The notes under the pieces were generated by a model, which was not told the DNA's origin, did not search any database, and saw only the letters and a list, made by a program, of their open reading frames with translations. From an uncultured Pelagibacteraceae bacterium (GTDB lineage: Bacteria; Pseudomonadota; Alphaproteobacteria; Pelagibacterales; Pelagibacteraceae), in assembly GCA_902531175.1 (NCBI GenBank), contig CACADE010000001.1, forward strand, positions 186,001-250,000: a stretch of 64,000 nt of DNA, read 5' to 3'. Shown piece by piece: positions 52,690-62,468 of the stretch; the first letter of the stretch is position 1; each line of letters starts with the position of its first letter. The translations under genes were made by a program, and so were the position numbers.

Positions 52690-52701
52690 TTTTTTTAATT
52701 A

Positions 52702-53331
52702 ATGACCAGCTTCACTAAAGGTGGTATGATAATTTTATCTTCACCTTCGGGAGCAGGAAAAACAACACTAGTTAAAAAAATATCAAAAAATAAAAATTAT
52801 TTTACTTCTATTTCACATACCACTAGACCGCCAAGACCTAAAGAAAAAGATGGCAAAGATTATTTTTTCATTTCTAAAATAAAATTTAAAGAATTGATCT
52901 CTAAAAAAGAATTTTTAGAATATGCAAATGTTTTTAACAATTTTTATGGATCTTCCAAAAAAATTGTTTATGAAAAACTTGAAAAAAGTCAAAATGTTCT
53001 CTTTGATATTGATTGGCAAGGTACAAAAAAAATAAAAAAGAAAAAATTAAAATATAAATTACTTACTGTATTCATATTACCACCAACAAAAAATGAACTT
53101 TATAAAAGATTACTAAAAAGAGAGAGAAAAAATCACGTAACTGTGAAAAAAAGAATGAAGCAATTTAAAAGTGATATATTGCATTGGAAGGATTATGATT
53201 ATGTTGTAGTAAATGATGATTTAATAAAGTGTTACAAAAAAATTATGTCTATAATTTCCAAAAAAAATAAAAAAAAACCTTTTTATGATAAAAAGAAAAT
53301 TAAAAAACATATTGAAAACTTATTAAGTTAA
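52702..53331 (+). CDS. gmk: Guanylate kinase
   Basis: Phosphorylates GMP to GDP with ATP, downstream of guaA in nucleotide metabolism. The 209 residues have the P-loop SSPSGAGKTT at 13-22 and the GMP-binding SISHTTRPPRPKEKDGKDYFF near 36. FDIDWQGTKKIKKK near 95 is the Walker B region. The C-terminal 25 residues are exceptionally lysine-rich, which reflects the AT-rich coding bias. It converges on rsmA with a nine-base overlap. Confidence 0.96.
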   Translation: MTSFTKGGMIILSSPSGAGKTTLVKKISKNKNYFTSISHTTRPPRPKEKDGKDYFFISKIKFKELISKKEFLEYANVFNNFYGSSKKIVYEKLEKSQNVLFDIDWQGTKKIKKKKLKYKLLTVFILPPTKNELYKRLLKRERKNHVTVKKRMKQFKSDILHWKDYDYVVVNDDLIKCYKKIMSIISKKNKKKPFYDKKKIKKHIENLLS

Positions 53332-54114
53332 TTCTTCATATATTTTTGTTATTTCTAGATACTTTTGAACTGAAATATTTTGAGGCCTATCTTTTAAGTT
53401 CAATCCTATTTTCTCACAAATTGACGATTGGTTCTGAAAAATTTTCTTAAATGGTTTGTTAATCATTTTTCTTCTTTGGGAAAAAAATGTATTAGTTATA
53501 TATTCAAGATTATCTGCTCTGTTTATTTTAAAAATCTCATCTTTAGGTTTTAAAGCGATTAAACTACTCCAAATTTTTGGTATGGGATTAAAATTTTCTG
53601 GAGCAATATCAAATATCTTCTCTTTATGTAATTTCCATGATGTAAAAATAGCCAATCTTCCAAAGTATTTTGTATTTTCTTCAGCAATAATTCTATCGGC
53701 CACTTCTTTTTGAAATATAAAAATAAATTTTTCATAAAATTTGTTAAGATTTTCTAATTTTAAATAATTTATTAAGATTTTCGTAGATATATTATAGGGT
53801 AGGTTGCCAAATACTTTAATTGGTTTATCGCAAATAAAATTATTATAACAATTTAAAATATCATCATTTATTAATTTAACTTTAGAACCAAATTTGTCTT
53901 TTAATTTTGCGGATAGTTGTTTGTCTTTTTCTACAATAATCAATTTTTTTGGTTTTTTTTGAATTAAAAGATTCGTTAAATTTCCTGTTCCTGGACCTAT
54001 TTCCAACAAAATATCATTTGAATTTATTTCACCTTCATCGACTATTTTTTCTAAAATATTTATATTTTTAAGAAAATTTTGACCTAAGCTTTTCTTGGCT
54101 AGAAAGTCACTCAT
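53323..54114 (-). CDS. rsmA: 16S rRNA dimethyladenosine transferase
   Basis: Dimethylates two adjacent adenosines near the 3' end of 16S rRNA. The 263 residues show KSLGQNFLKN at 8-17, the SAM site LEIGPGTGNLT near 39 and the catalytic NLPYNIST near 104. NPIPKIWSSLIALKP near 181 is also typical. It overlaps pdxA by four bases, and pdxA-rsmA following surA-lptD is a common bacterial order. Confidence 0.97.
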   Translation of the reverse strand: MSDFLAKKSLGQNFLKNINILEKIVDEGEINSNDILLEIGPGTGNLTNLLIQKKPKKLIIVEKDKQLSAKLKDKFGSKVKLINDDILNCYNNFICDKPIKVFGNLPYNISTKILINYLKLENLNKFYEKFIFIFQKEVADRIIAEENTKYFGRLAIFTSWKLHKEKIFDIAPENFNPIPKIWSSLIALKPKDEIFKINRADNLEYITNTFFSQRRKMINKPFKKIFQNQSSICEKIGLNLKDRPQNISVQKYLEITKIYEELT

Positions 54115-55070
54115 AATTTATTTAAAAATTTCATTGCATAGATAAATGAAGATGGATCAGATATATTTTTTCCCAACATTTTATGATTTGGTCCATGATC
54201 AGGTGAAATTCTTATAAATGGTAACCCCAAAGTTATATTTATTGCATTAAAATTGTATAATGTTTTTATTGGAGTCAACACTTGATCATGATACATGCCA
54301 ATAACAACATCATACTTTCTTATATTTTCTTTTAAAAAAAAAGTATCTGCAGAAAAAGGACCATAAATTCTTATTTTATTTTTTTTTAAAAAATTTATAG
54401 CAGGTACTATAATTTTTTCCTCCTCACTAATTTTATTTATGGTTTCACAATGAGGATTAAGACCTAAAACTGCAATCTTAGGACTCTTTTTTAATATATT
54501 TCGGTAAAAATTATTTATCTTTTTAGCTGAGTTAACAATTTTTTCTTTTGAAATATTTTTTGTTACATTTTTTATGGGTAAATGTGTAGTTAATGGAGAT
54601 ACAGAAAGTTCTCTATTGTAAATCAACATTACTTCATTTTTCGATTTAGATTTCTTAGACAGGTACTCTGTAATACCTAAATATTTCTTCTTTAAAAAAG
54701 TTTTTTTTGAGACTGGACCGTTTATTAAAGCAAATTTTTTGTTATCTTTTCTCATTAGATCTAGAGCATGTTTGAAACATTGGTTGATATATTCGTTAGA
54801 TGATTCGGATATTCTACCAAAAGCTTTTTTAAATTTAAGATTTATATCAATTATGTTTGGATTATTAAAATCTGCCTCTTCTATAGTATTTATTTTCTTT
54901 AAGTAAAATTGTAATTTTAATTTTTTTAATTGTTTTTTTAATAATTCGTGACTCCCTATAATTATAATTTTCTTCCTTTTATTTTTATTCTTTTTAAAGA
55001 ACTTTCCCAGTATTTCCGAGAAAGTGCTATTTGGCTCGCCTAGCAAAATAATAATATATTTAATATTCAT
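54111..55070 (-). CDS. pdxA: 4-hydroxythreonine-4-phosphate dehydrogenase
   Basis: Oxidises 4-phosphohydroxythreonine in pyridoxal phosphate synthesis. The 319 residues contain the ALINGPVSKKTF segment near 117, the metal-binding histidines in TTHLPIKNV near 157, and GPFSADTFF near 237 with GMYHDQVLTPIK near 259. ISPDHGPNHKMLGKN near 288 is the family's C-terminal motif, close to the GTA form found elsewhere. It is sandwiched with overlaps between the surA-like gene and rsmA. PLP made here serves gcvP and the threonine aldolase. Confidence 0.94.
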   Translation of the reverse strand: MNIKYIIILLGEPNSTFSEILGKFFKKNKNKRKKIIIIGSHELLKKQLKKLKLQFYLKKINTIEEADFNNPNIIDINLKFKKAFGRISESSNEYINQCFKHALDLMRKDNKKFALINGPVSKKTFLKKKYLGITEYLSKKSKSKNEVMLIYNRELSVSPLTTHLPIKNVTKNISKEKIVNSAKKINNFYRNILKKSPKIAVLGLNPHCETINKISEEEKIIVPAINFLKKNKIRIYGPFSADTFFLKENIRKYDVVIGMYHDQVLTPIKTLYNFNAINITLGLPFIRISPDHGPNHKMLGKNISDPSSFIYAMKFLNKL

Positions 55071-55986
55071 AAATACTCTGATTTTGTTTAATTTTTCTAA
55101 AAAATAGTAGTGAAAATTGGTTTAATTGTTTATTTTTTTCAAATTTTATAAATTCCTGAAGCTCTTTATTAATGTCAATTTTTTCTTTAATTATTTTTTT
55201 TTCATTAACTTTTAATATTAAATAACCATTTGGATATTTAATAGGTTTTGAAAAATCACCAACACTAATATTTTTTATAACGTTATTTATTTCTTTTGAT
55301 AATAGAGTTTCTTTTACCCAGCCTATACTTCCACCATTAGACGAACTATTTGAAATACTAAACTTAGATGCTGAATACTCAAAACCATTTTTATTAATAT
55401 TATTTTTTATTAATTTGAATTTTTTATCTTCAGTTTCGTTTTGATTTAGTTCAAAAAGTATCTCTGATAAATTATAACTAAATTTTAGATCACTAGATAT
55501 TTTTTTTTCTAACTGTTTTTTTAGATAATCTCTATCAATTTTAACTAAATTATAAAATTTATTGTATATAAGTTCGTTCCAAAGAGCTTCTATTTTTAGC
55601 TTATCAATTAAATTTTTCTCTTCAATATTCTCATTTTTAATAAGCTCTTCAAATTGTTTATCATTCTTTATATTTTTAAAATTATAAAGATTTATCCTTA
55701 ATTCATCGATAAAATTATATTTTTTTTCTAAGTCAAAATATTTCTTTAATTCTTTTTTTTTTATAATTTCCTTAATTAAAGAGTTTTTTGATAATTCTTT
55801 GATTTCAGTAGAATTTAATTTTTTTAAATCCGGTCTAAGAAAAAGAAGGAGTTTTTGTTCATTTAATATATCAACATTTGTAATTATTTCATTACCTATC
55901 TTATATTTTATCGAAATTTCTGAATATGCATTTAAAGTTAAAAAAAAACAAAAAAAAACAAAAAAATATTTCATTAATTTTGTCAT
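55060..55986 (-). CDS. SurA-like periplasmic chaperone/peptidyl-prolyl isomerase
   Basis: A 308-residue protein with a signal peptide (about 5-22, ending AYSE). The N-terminal region is the SurA-N type helical chaperone fold. A single parvulin domain lies at about 165-265, recognised by SASKFSISNSSSNGGSIGW and ISVGDFSKPIKYPNGYLILKV. E. coli SurA has two parvulin domains, so this is a short form. It would fold outer-membrane proteins. It lies directly downstream of lptD, with one base between stop and start, matching the common lptD-surA order. Confidence 0.85.
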   Translation of the reverse strand: MTKLMKYFFVFFCFFLTLNAYSEISIKYKIGNEIITNVDILNEQKLLLFLRPDLKKLNSTEIKELSKNSLIKEIIKKKELKKYFDLEKKYNFIDELRINLYNFKNIKNDKQFEELIKNENIEEKNLIDKLKIEALWNELIYNKFYNLVKIDRDYLKKQLEKKISSDLKFSYNLSEILFELNQNETEDKKFKLIKNNINKNGFEYSASKFSISNSSSNGGSIGWVKETLLSKEINNVIKNISVGDFSKPIKYPNGYLILKVNEKKIIKEKIDINKELQEFIKFEKNKQLNQFSLLFFRKIKQNQSIYEY

Positions 55987-55987
55987 T

Positions 55988-58375
55988 TTATTTTAAAATA
56001 CTATTTGCAACACCGATCTCAGTGAAAGGTATAATTTTTATTAAAAAAGAAAGACTTGTGTTTGGTTCTAAATTTCCATCTTTGTAAAATGATTTTGAAT
56101 AATTTAAACTTATTGACAAACAGTCAGTTAAATACTCATAGTTTAAATCATAAAACTGAGTAAAGTTATCCACTAAATCTTTTGACGTTTTGAAACTTAA
56201 AAAATTTTCTTCATTCAATGCATAACTCGTCTTATTTGTGATATTTTCAGAGTTTCCAAAATCGTTATCTTCAGTAAAATAATAAAAATTAGATATGAAA
56301 TTATTAACTCTCAGGTCAATATTAATTCCTTCTAGATTAGAATATTTTAAGTCTCTATCATAAGAAAATACGTATCCTAATCCTAAATTATTGTTTAAGC
56401 TCAAATTCATATTTCCAAAAATATCAGATCTAGTTTCATTTAATTTCGATTTTACTGGTAGATCATTACTCTTTTTTATTTTAATAACATTGGCTAAATT
56501 TAAATCAAATATCCTTCCATTATTATTATTTTCTCTTTGAAATTCTAAACCCAATGTTAATGATTCACCGCCTTCCACTTGATAATTTGATCCAATCCTA
56601 TTTAAACTGTAAACATTATCGTAATTTAGTCTAATATCCTTTGATGTTATATTTCTGTTTCCATTAGGACTATATCTGAAAGACATTTTTGGTTTAAGGA
56701 AATTTGTATACTGATCCATTTTTTTTTGTAATGGGTAGCTTCCATCAATTTTAACAATTCCATAAAGATTGTATTCTGTATTTTCATTAAAGTTCAAAGA
56801 ATTTTGAGAATAAATATTTGTATTTTTTAATAGCACATCATAATTTGTAACAATTCCATTTTTATTAATAAAATCAAATGAACTAAATAAAAAATCATTA
56901 TTATAAATTGCTTCAGTAACATTAGTATTATAATTCTTGTGAAATCCGTATGATCTAAAATCAAAAGATCCATTATATTTTTTATTAATATCTATATTTT
57001 TTGAAAAATTAAAATTCGGAAATATATATTGATATCTGTCATGATACCCTTTTGATAAATCCTCATAAATTAATATAGATGAGTTTAATTTAGTCTTATT
57101 ATCTATTCTCCAATTTAAATCTAATTTGGAATTCAATAAACTTTCGCTTTTAATTAGAGGAGATGTCTCGCTCAATTTATGTGTTTTGAGGAAGTTGTCA
57201 TCCTTTACATCTTGTAAATTTAAAACAAAATCAATTTTCTCATTTAATGAACCAACTTGATTGTAAAAAAAATGCGACTTTGTTCCTTCGGATCCAATTA
57301 ACATACTGAAGTCACTTGTAATTTTGGAATTTTCAAGAGATTGTCGGTATTCATTTTGAAGCAAATAACTTTTGTCAGCGTATATCCTTGGATTAAAAGT
57401 TAAATCTTTATCATGCGATATAACTTTATAATATGGAATATTAATTGATGTTCCTAGTTTTTTTGAACTACCATATGATGGAGTTAGAAATCCAGACTTT
57501 CTTTTAACACTTGGATCTGGGTGATTAAAATAAGGTAAATAAAATAACTTTTTATCTAAAATTTTTAACCATGAATTCTTATATTCAAAAATCTTATCGT
57601 CTTTATTGTGTATGAATTCATTACTTGTAAGTTCCCATCCTCTACATTTTTTATTATTTATATTACAAGTACTAAAAACTGCTTTATGAACCTCAGTGAT
57701 GTTTTTGTTTAAAATTGCTGACCTACCTCTCATTTTTGGGTCATTATTTTCATTACCAAAATAATTATTTATAAAGTCAATTTTTAGTTCTTTTCCAATA
57801 ATTTCGTTATTTTTAAGATTAATTATTAGATCTTCAAATATAAACTTATTATTATTACTATCAGTTATCGTAGATAAATTTGACTTAATTATCTCATTTT
57901 CTAAATCATATTTAAATTTTTCTTCAAACTCATATTTATTATTTAGATTATCCTTAATGATTGTATATTCATTGCTATATAGACTATTTTTTAATCTATC
58001 AAAGTAAATAGAATTGGATGTAATATCATATTTATCACTAATTTTTGTTTTTGTCTCAACTTCACTAAATACTATCTCATCAATTGTTTTGTATATTATT
58101 TTTTCCCCATAAATAATAACTTCATTGATATAATCTTCAAAAATGACATTATTTAAAAAGATTACTTCATTGGTTATTTTATCATAAATAGCTTTATCAG
58201 ATTTTATATTAATTTGTTTTTCTGGTATCTTCGTTTCAGAATTAAATCCGATAATTAAATTACCTTGATTTTTAACCTCCATATTTTTTGCATCAAAAAT
58301 TATCTCACTAGATAAATTAGTATTTATAAAGAGAAAGAGAAAAAATATTTTTAAATTTAGCCTAAGTATTTTCAT
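55988..58375 (-). CDS. lptD: LPS-assembly protein LptD
   Basis: Outer-membrane barrel that inserts lipopolysaccharide at the cell surface. The 795-residue precursor has a signal peptide (about 1-22). The N-terminal OstA/jellyroll-type domain (about 25-200) is followed by the DUF3769/LptD barrel, with ILNKNITEVHKAVFSTCNIN near 208 and KLFYLPYFNHPDPSVKRKSGFLTP near 272 as signature. Four cysteines are visible near 217, 223 and the C-terminus (DCLS), so the disulfide pattern may be reduced. It overlaps lptG by 14 bases. Confidence 0.93.
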   Translation of the reverse strand: MKILRLNLKIFFLFLFINTNLSSEIIFDAKNMEVKNQGNLIIGFNSETKIPEKQINIKSDKAIYDKITNEVIFLNNVIFEDYINEVIIYGEKIIYKTIDEIVFSEVETKTKISDKYDITSNSIYFDRLKNSLYSNEYTIIKDNLNNKYEFEEKFKYDLENEIIKSNLSTITDSNNNKFIFEDLIINLKNNEIIGKELKIDFINNYFGNENNDPKMRGRSAILNKNITEVHKAVFSTCNINNKKCRGWELTSNEFIHNKDDKIFEYKNSWLKILDKKLFYLPYFNHPDPSVKRKSGFLTPSYGSSKKLGTSINIPYYKVISHDKDLTFNPRIYADKSYLLQNEYRQSLENSKITSDFSMLIGSEGTKSHFFYNQVGSLNEKIDFVLNLQDVKDDNFLKTHKLSETSPLIKSESLLNSKLDLNWRIDNKTKLNSSILIYEDLSKGYHDRYQYIFPNFNFSKNIDINKKYNGSFDFRSYGFHKNYNTNVTEAIYNNDFLFSSFDFINKNGIVTNYDVLLKNTNIYSQNSLNFNENTEYNLYGIVKIDGSYPLQKKMDQYTNFLKPKMSFRYSPNGNRNITSKDIRLNYDNVYSLNRIGSNYQVEGGESLTLGLEFQRENNNNGRIFDLNLANVIKIKKSNDLPVKSKLNETRSDIFGNMNLSLNNNLGLGYVFSYDRDLKYSNLEGINIDLRVNNFISNFYYFTEDNDFGNSENITNKTSYALNEENFLSFKTSKDLVDNFTQFYDLNYEYLTDCLSISLNYSKSFYKDGNLEPNTSLSFLIKIIPFTEIGVANSILK

Positions 58376-59447
58376 TTATCCTAACCAGTCCTATCGAGCA
58401 TATTAAGAATAATATTAAGTGTGGAGTCCATACTGATAAATATATGGGTAGTGTTCCATTGGAACCTAAAAGATTTGAAAAGTAATTTAAATAATAAACC
58501 AATACAGATACAAAAACACTGAATAAAATTGAGAAAAATGTAGATCTTATAAATTGAGTTTTTTTAATCAATAAATATCCTAAAATAGACATGAGAACAT
58601 AAAATACGGACATACTATATATTTTATTTAGATGGATTTTAACGTCTTTATTTGAATAACCAATTTTTTGATAATTATTTGAAAGTTCATGTAATTGATA
58701 AATATTTAAAGAATTTAAATTTGAAAATAGTTTAGAAATTATTTCCCCATTAAAGGACGAATTATAAACATAAGTTAAATAATTTTTCTTACCTCCATCT
58801 TTAGATGTCATAGTCACATTTTTCAAACTCCAATTTTTTGCCGTTATATCCGCAGTTTCCGCTTTTAAGGTATTATTTTTTTGATAATATTTGTCTGATT
58901 CGGTTATTGTAATAGATCTTAAATTATTATTATCAAATTTTTCAGCATGTATTATAAAGTTTCTATTATCTAATTCTTCTTTTATCCATAAGCCATTCTC
59001 ATTTACAACTGCTAAATATTCATTGGTATTTGAGAACTTATTCTTTACTTCAAGATAACGACTTTTTAAATTTGAAGATAAAGAATAAAAAAATAAAATT
59101 AAACATATGCCTAAAATTATTGATAAAAATGATAAAATGCCTAAAATTCGCATATTACTTATCCCGTTGGATTTCAGTATGTCTAACTCATTTTTATCTC
59201 TAAGAACAATGTAAAAATAGTTTGTTGCTATTAAAAATATAAATGGAAAGATTTCAAATAGTAATGATGGAGCATTTAAAGCTGATAAATATAAAGCATA
59301 ATAAATTTCAACATTATATTTTTCAAAAAATCTTATCTCTTCAAAGGTATTTATTATAAGAGCAATACAGAGAAAAACAAAACTAACTATAAAAAAGTTT
59401 TTTAAGAATAGATTAAATATATAGATTTGATATTTTTTTATAATCAT
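58362..59447 (-). CDS. lptG: LPS export system permease LptG
   Basis: Inner-membrane partner of LptF in the LPS-extracting ABC transporter. The 361 residues have six membrane helices, three at each end, around a periplasmic jellyroll domain (about 130-265). ELDILKSNGISNMRILG near 87 is the coupling-helix motif. The ATG overlaps the lptF stop (ATGA). The ATPase LptB is not in this window. Confidence 0.93.
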   Translation of the reverse strand: MIIKKYQIYIFNLFLKNFFIVSFVFLCIALIINTFEEIRFFEKYNVEIYYALYLSALNAPSLLFEIFPFIFLIATNYFYIVLRDKNELDILKSNGISNMRILGILSFLSIILGICLILFFYSLSSNLKSRYLEVKNKFSNTNEYLAVVNENGLWIKEELDNRNFIIHAEKFDNNNLRSITITESDKYYQKNNTLKAETADITAKNWSLKNVTMTSKDGGKKNYLTYVYNSSFNGEIISKLFSNLNSLNIYQLHELSNNYQKIGYSNKDVKIHLNKIYSMSVFYVLMSILGYLLIKKTQFIRSTFFSILFSVFVSVLVYYLNYFSNLLGSNGTLPIYLSVWTPHLILFLICSIGLVRINENT

Positions 59448-60574
59448 AAATACCTCAATCTAAATTTTGTTTTAAATAAAAGATATAAGTAAAATAACAA
59501 TATTAATAATATTGGAGACAGTAATGAAATTATTTCTACATATAATGAGTGATCTAGATATTTATAACTTAGCTGACAAAGTAAAATTAAAGCAAAACCA
59601 AAAATAAATAATATAAATTTAGAGTAGTTGTTCAAAAAATTTTGTTTTGGTCTTATTACTAATAAAGAACCAATTAAAGAAATAAATATAATATAAATAG
59701 GATTTATAGTTCTTTTAAATATTTCCGCATAGATATCTTTGACTAAAAACGAATTTTCTGAACTACATCTTAGCTTTTTATCTTTCCTGTTTTCAAAAAA
59801 TTTTTCTATACATTGTAGTAAAATTAAAGTTTCTGTTTCTGCAATTTTTTTTATTTTTCTTGTCTTTGAACTAAATTTTGACATGTCATAAATTGTTTCT
59901 TCAAAGTTAATATTGTACAATTTATTTTCATTTAAATTTGTAATGTCTCCATTAAATAAGTTAAGGCCATATTTTCCATCCACATTAATAATTTTTCCAC
60001 TCTTTGCTACAATTATCTTTGTTTCACGTTTATTTATAATTTCTTTAATATATATTCCTTTTATATCACCATTCTTTTTATATTCTTCAACAAAGATTGT
60101 TAAATTCTTCATTACGTTTGAAAATTTTTTCTCTTGAATAAGTTTTGGAAATAATTCTAAAGATGAATTTTTTAAATAAGACTGACCTAGATTTTGTGAA
60201 AATGGAACAATGTAAGTATTTAGTGCTAATTGCATTATAACAAAAAATAAGGATAGTTTTCCAATAAAATTTATAAAAGAAATTTTTTTAATTCCATTTG
60301 TCCAAAAAACTAGAATTTCATTATTTTCCTCATATTTATTTAAAATATAGAATAGACTTATAAAGAATGTAAAAACTATTAATTTACTGAATATTTTTGG
60401 AATATTAAGAATTGTATATAAAAAATATATTTTTATACCATGACCATCTTCAGAAATAACATCTAATAGGTTTACCGCCTGTATAACCCATACAATTACA
60501 GTTATAACAACAGAAGACAGTAAGAAAAATAGCAATATATCAGTAGATAGTTTGCGAAAGATTAATTTATTCAT
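59444..60574 (-). CDS. lptF: LPS export system permease LptF
   Basis: Second permease of the LPS exporter. The 376 residues have three N-terminal and three C-terminal helices around a periplasmic domain. NNEILVFWTNGIKKISFINFIG near 79 is the coupling-helix segment and IFISLIGSLLVIRPKQNF near 297 starts the last helices. It is the first gene of lptF-lptG-lptD-surA-pdxA-rsmA. It is divergent from pepA with 54 bases between the start codons. Confidence 0.92.
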   Translation of the reverse strand: MNKLIFRKLSTDILLFFLLSSVVITVIVWVIQAVNLLDVISEDGHGIKIYFLYTILNIPKIFSKLIVFTFFISLFYILNKYEENNEILVFWTNGIKKISFINFIGKLSLFFVIMQLALNTYIVPFSQNLGQSYLKNSSLELFPKLIQEKKFSNVMKNLTIFVEEYKKNGDIKGIYIKEIINKRETKIIVAKSGKIINVDGKYGLNLFNGDITNLNENKLYNINFEETIYDMSKFSSKTRKIKKIAETETLILLQCIEKFFENRKDKKLRCSSENSFLVKDIYAEIFKRTINPIYIIFISLIGSLLVIRPKQNFLNNYSKFILFIFGFALILLCQLSYKYLDHSLYVEIISLLSPILLILLFYLYLLFKTKFRLRYL

Positions 60575-60628
60575 TGAAATTATAAATTTAATAAATATAC
60601 AACAATATCTATTAAATATTTCAAAAAA

Positions 60629-62065
60629 ATGAAGCTAAAATTAGAATTTGCAATTAAAGTACCTAAAGTAGCCATAGATAATGAGGTTATTTTATTAAAA
60701 GATAAAAATAATAAACATAAAATAATCAAATATTTAAATAAAAGTTTATTTAATAATAAATTATTTTTAGAGAAAAAATTTGTTACCCAAATCATTGATG
60801 GAAAAACCTATATTTTTGTAAATTGTGTAAAATCAAAAAAATCAATAGATTATGAAAAGTTAGGTTCTGATTTATATGATTTTTTAAAAAATAATAAAAT
60901 AGAGAAATCTTTTTTTGAGCCAAACTCATCACACTTAACAAATGTGCAATTAGAAAAACTCTTGCACGGTGCACAGCTTAAATCGTACAATTTTAATATT
61001 TATAAGACCGAAAAATCAAAAAATGTAATGACAAATTTTTATGTAATTGGAAAAAAATTTGTAAAATCTAACTTATTAAGGAATAAATTAAATTCACTTT
61101 TAGAAGGTGTTTTTCTCACAAGAGATTTAGTATCAGAGCCAGGTAATATTCTTCACCCAGATGAGTATGCAAAACGTATAACAAAATTAAGGAAATTTGG
61201 TTTAAAAGTAATTGTATATGATCAAAAAAAATTAAGAAAGTTAGGTATGAATGCTTTACTAGGTGTTGGCCAAGGAAGTATTAGAGGATCATATTTGGTT
61301 ACAATAGAATGGAATGGAGCAAAAAATAAATCAAAACCCTTAGCCTTTGTAGGAAAAGGTGTGTGTTTTGATACAGGAGGATATTCTCTTAAACCAGCTA
61401 AATTTATGGAAGATATGACATATGATATGGCTGGTTCAGCAACTGTTGTTGGACTTATGAAGACACTTGCTCTTAGAAAATCAAAAATAAATGCAGTTGG
61501 AGTAGTTGGATTAGTTGAAAATATGGTAAGTGGTAACGCTCAAAGACCTGGTGATATCGTAAAATCATACAGCGGAAAAACTATCGAAGTTTTAAATACT
61601 GATGCTGAAGGTAGGTTAGTCTTGGCAGATGCTCTAACATTTACAGAAGAAAAATTTAAACCACAGTTTATTGTTGATCTTGCAACCTTAACTGGAGCTA
61701 TAATTGTTTCTCTTGGTTCAGAATATGCAGGTCTTTTTTCAAACAATGACAAACTATCAAAACAACTAATTGAAGCGGGAGAAAATGTCGACGAAAAATT
61801 ATGGAGAATGCCATTAAATGAAAATTTTGATAAATTAATTAACTCTAAAAATGCAGATATGCAAAATATTAATTATGTTGGAGGAGCTGGATCTACAACT
61901 GCTGCACAATTTTTACAAAGATTTATAATTAATAAAACTCCATGGGCTCATTTAGATATAGCTGGTATGGCTTTTTCAAAATATGGAGGCGCCTTAAATT
62001 CAGGTGGAGCAACTGGATACGGAGTTAGATTGTTAAATAAATTAATTGAAGATAACTATGAGTAA
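60629..62065 (+). CDS. pepA: Leucyl aminopeptidase (M17 family)
   Basis: Removes N-terminal residues from peptides in the cytoplasm with two metal ions. The 478 residues have the catalytic domain with GKGVCFDTGGYSLKPAKFMEDM near 246 and the signature NTDAEGRLVLADAL near 326. The N-terminal domain (1-165) is less conserved, as usual. The stop overlaps the ndk start, and pepA-ndk are cotranscribed. Confidence 0.96.
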   Translation: MKLKLEFAIKVPKVAIDNEVILLKDKNNKHKIIKYLNKSLFNNKLFLEKKFVTQIIDGKTYIFVNCVKSKKSIDYEKLGSDLYDFLKNNKIEKSFFEPNSSHLTNVQLEKLLHGAQLKSYNFNIYKTEKSKNVMTNFYVIGKKFVKSNLLRNKLNSLLEGVFLTRDLVSEPGNILHPDEYAKRITKLRKFGLKVIVYDQKKLRKLGMNALLGVGQGSIRGSYLVTIEWNGAKNKSKPLAFVGKGVCFDTGGYSLKPAKFMEDMTYDMAGSATVVGLMKTLALRKSKINAVGVVGLVENMVSGNAQRPGDIVKSYSGKTIEVLNTDAEGRLVLADALTFTEEKFKPQFIVDLATLTGAIIVSLGSEYAGLFSNNDKLSKQLIEAGENVDEKLWRMPLNENFDKLINSKNADMQNINYVGGAGSTTAAQFLQRFIINKTPWAHLDIAGMAFSKYGGALNSGGATGYGVRLLNKLIEDNYE

Positions 62066-62468
62066 CATTCAACAAACTTTATCGATAATCAAACCTGATG
62101 CAGTTGAAAGAAACCTTCAGGACCAAATTAAAAAAGATTTTAAAAATAATGGCTTTGAAATTATTAAAGAAAAAAAAATTCATATATCTAAAGAGGAAGC
62201 TGAGAGATTTTATAAAGTTCACGAGACTAAACCATTTTACAATGATTTATGTGCCTATTTATCATCAGGACCGATAGTGGTTATGACTTTGGAGAGAGAT
62301 AATGCTGTAATGGAAAATAGAAAGTTAATGGGAGCAACAAATCCAACTGAAGCAGAAGATGGAACTTTAAGGAAAAAATATGGCATTTCAATTGACAAAA
62401 ATTCTGTTCATGGTTCTGATAGTCTTGAAAATGCTAAAATTGAATTAGATTTTTTTTTTAATAATTAG
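62058..62468 (+). CDS. ndk: Nucleoside diphosphate kinase
   Basis: Equilibrates NTP and dNTP pools. The 136-residue protein starts QTLSIIKPDAVE and carries the phospho-acceptor histidine in NSVHGSDS near 115. RKLMGATNPTEAEDGTLR near 87 is standard. I chose the ATG at 62058, eight bases before the pepA stop, instead of an in-frame TTG at 62046. The 3' end overlaps the convergent purN by 11 bases. Confidence 0.97.
   Translation: MSNIQQTLSIIKPDAVERNLQDQIKKDFKNNGFEIIKEKKIHISKEEAERFYKVHETKPFYNDLCAYLSSGPIVVMTLERDNAVMENRKLMGATNPTEAEDGTLRKKYGISIDKNSVHGSDSLENAKIELDFFFNN

Noticed and set aside
60580-60795. A minus-strand frame with hydrophobic stretches near the pepA start
   Set aside because: It overlaps the 5' end of pepA; hydrophobic residues arise naturally from reading A-rich codons in reverse.
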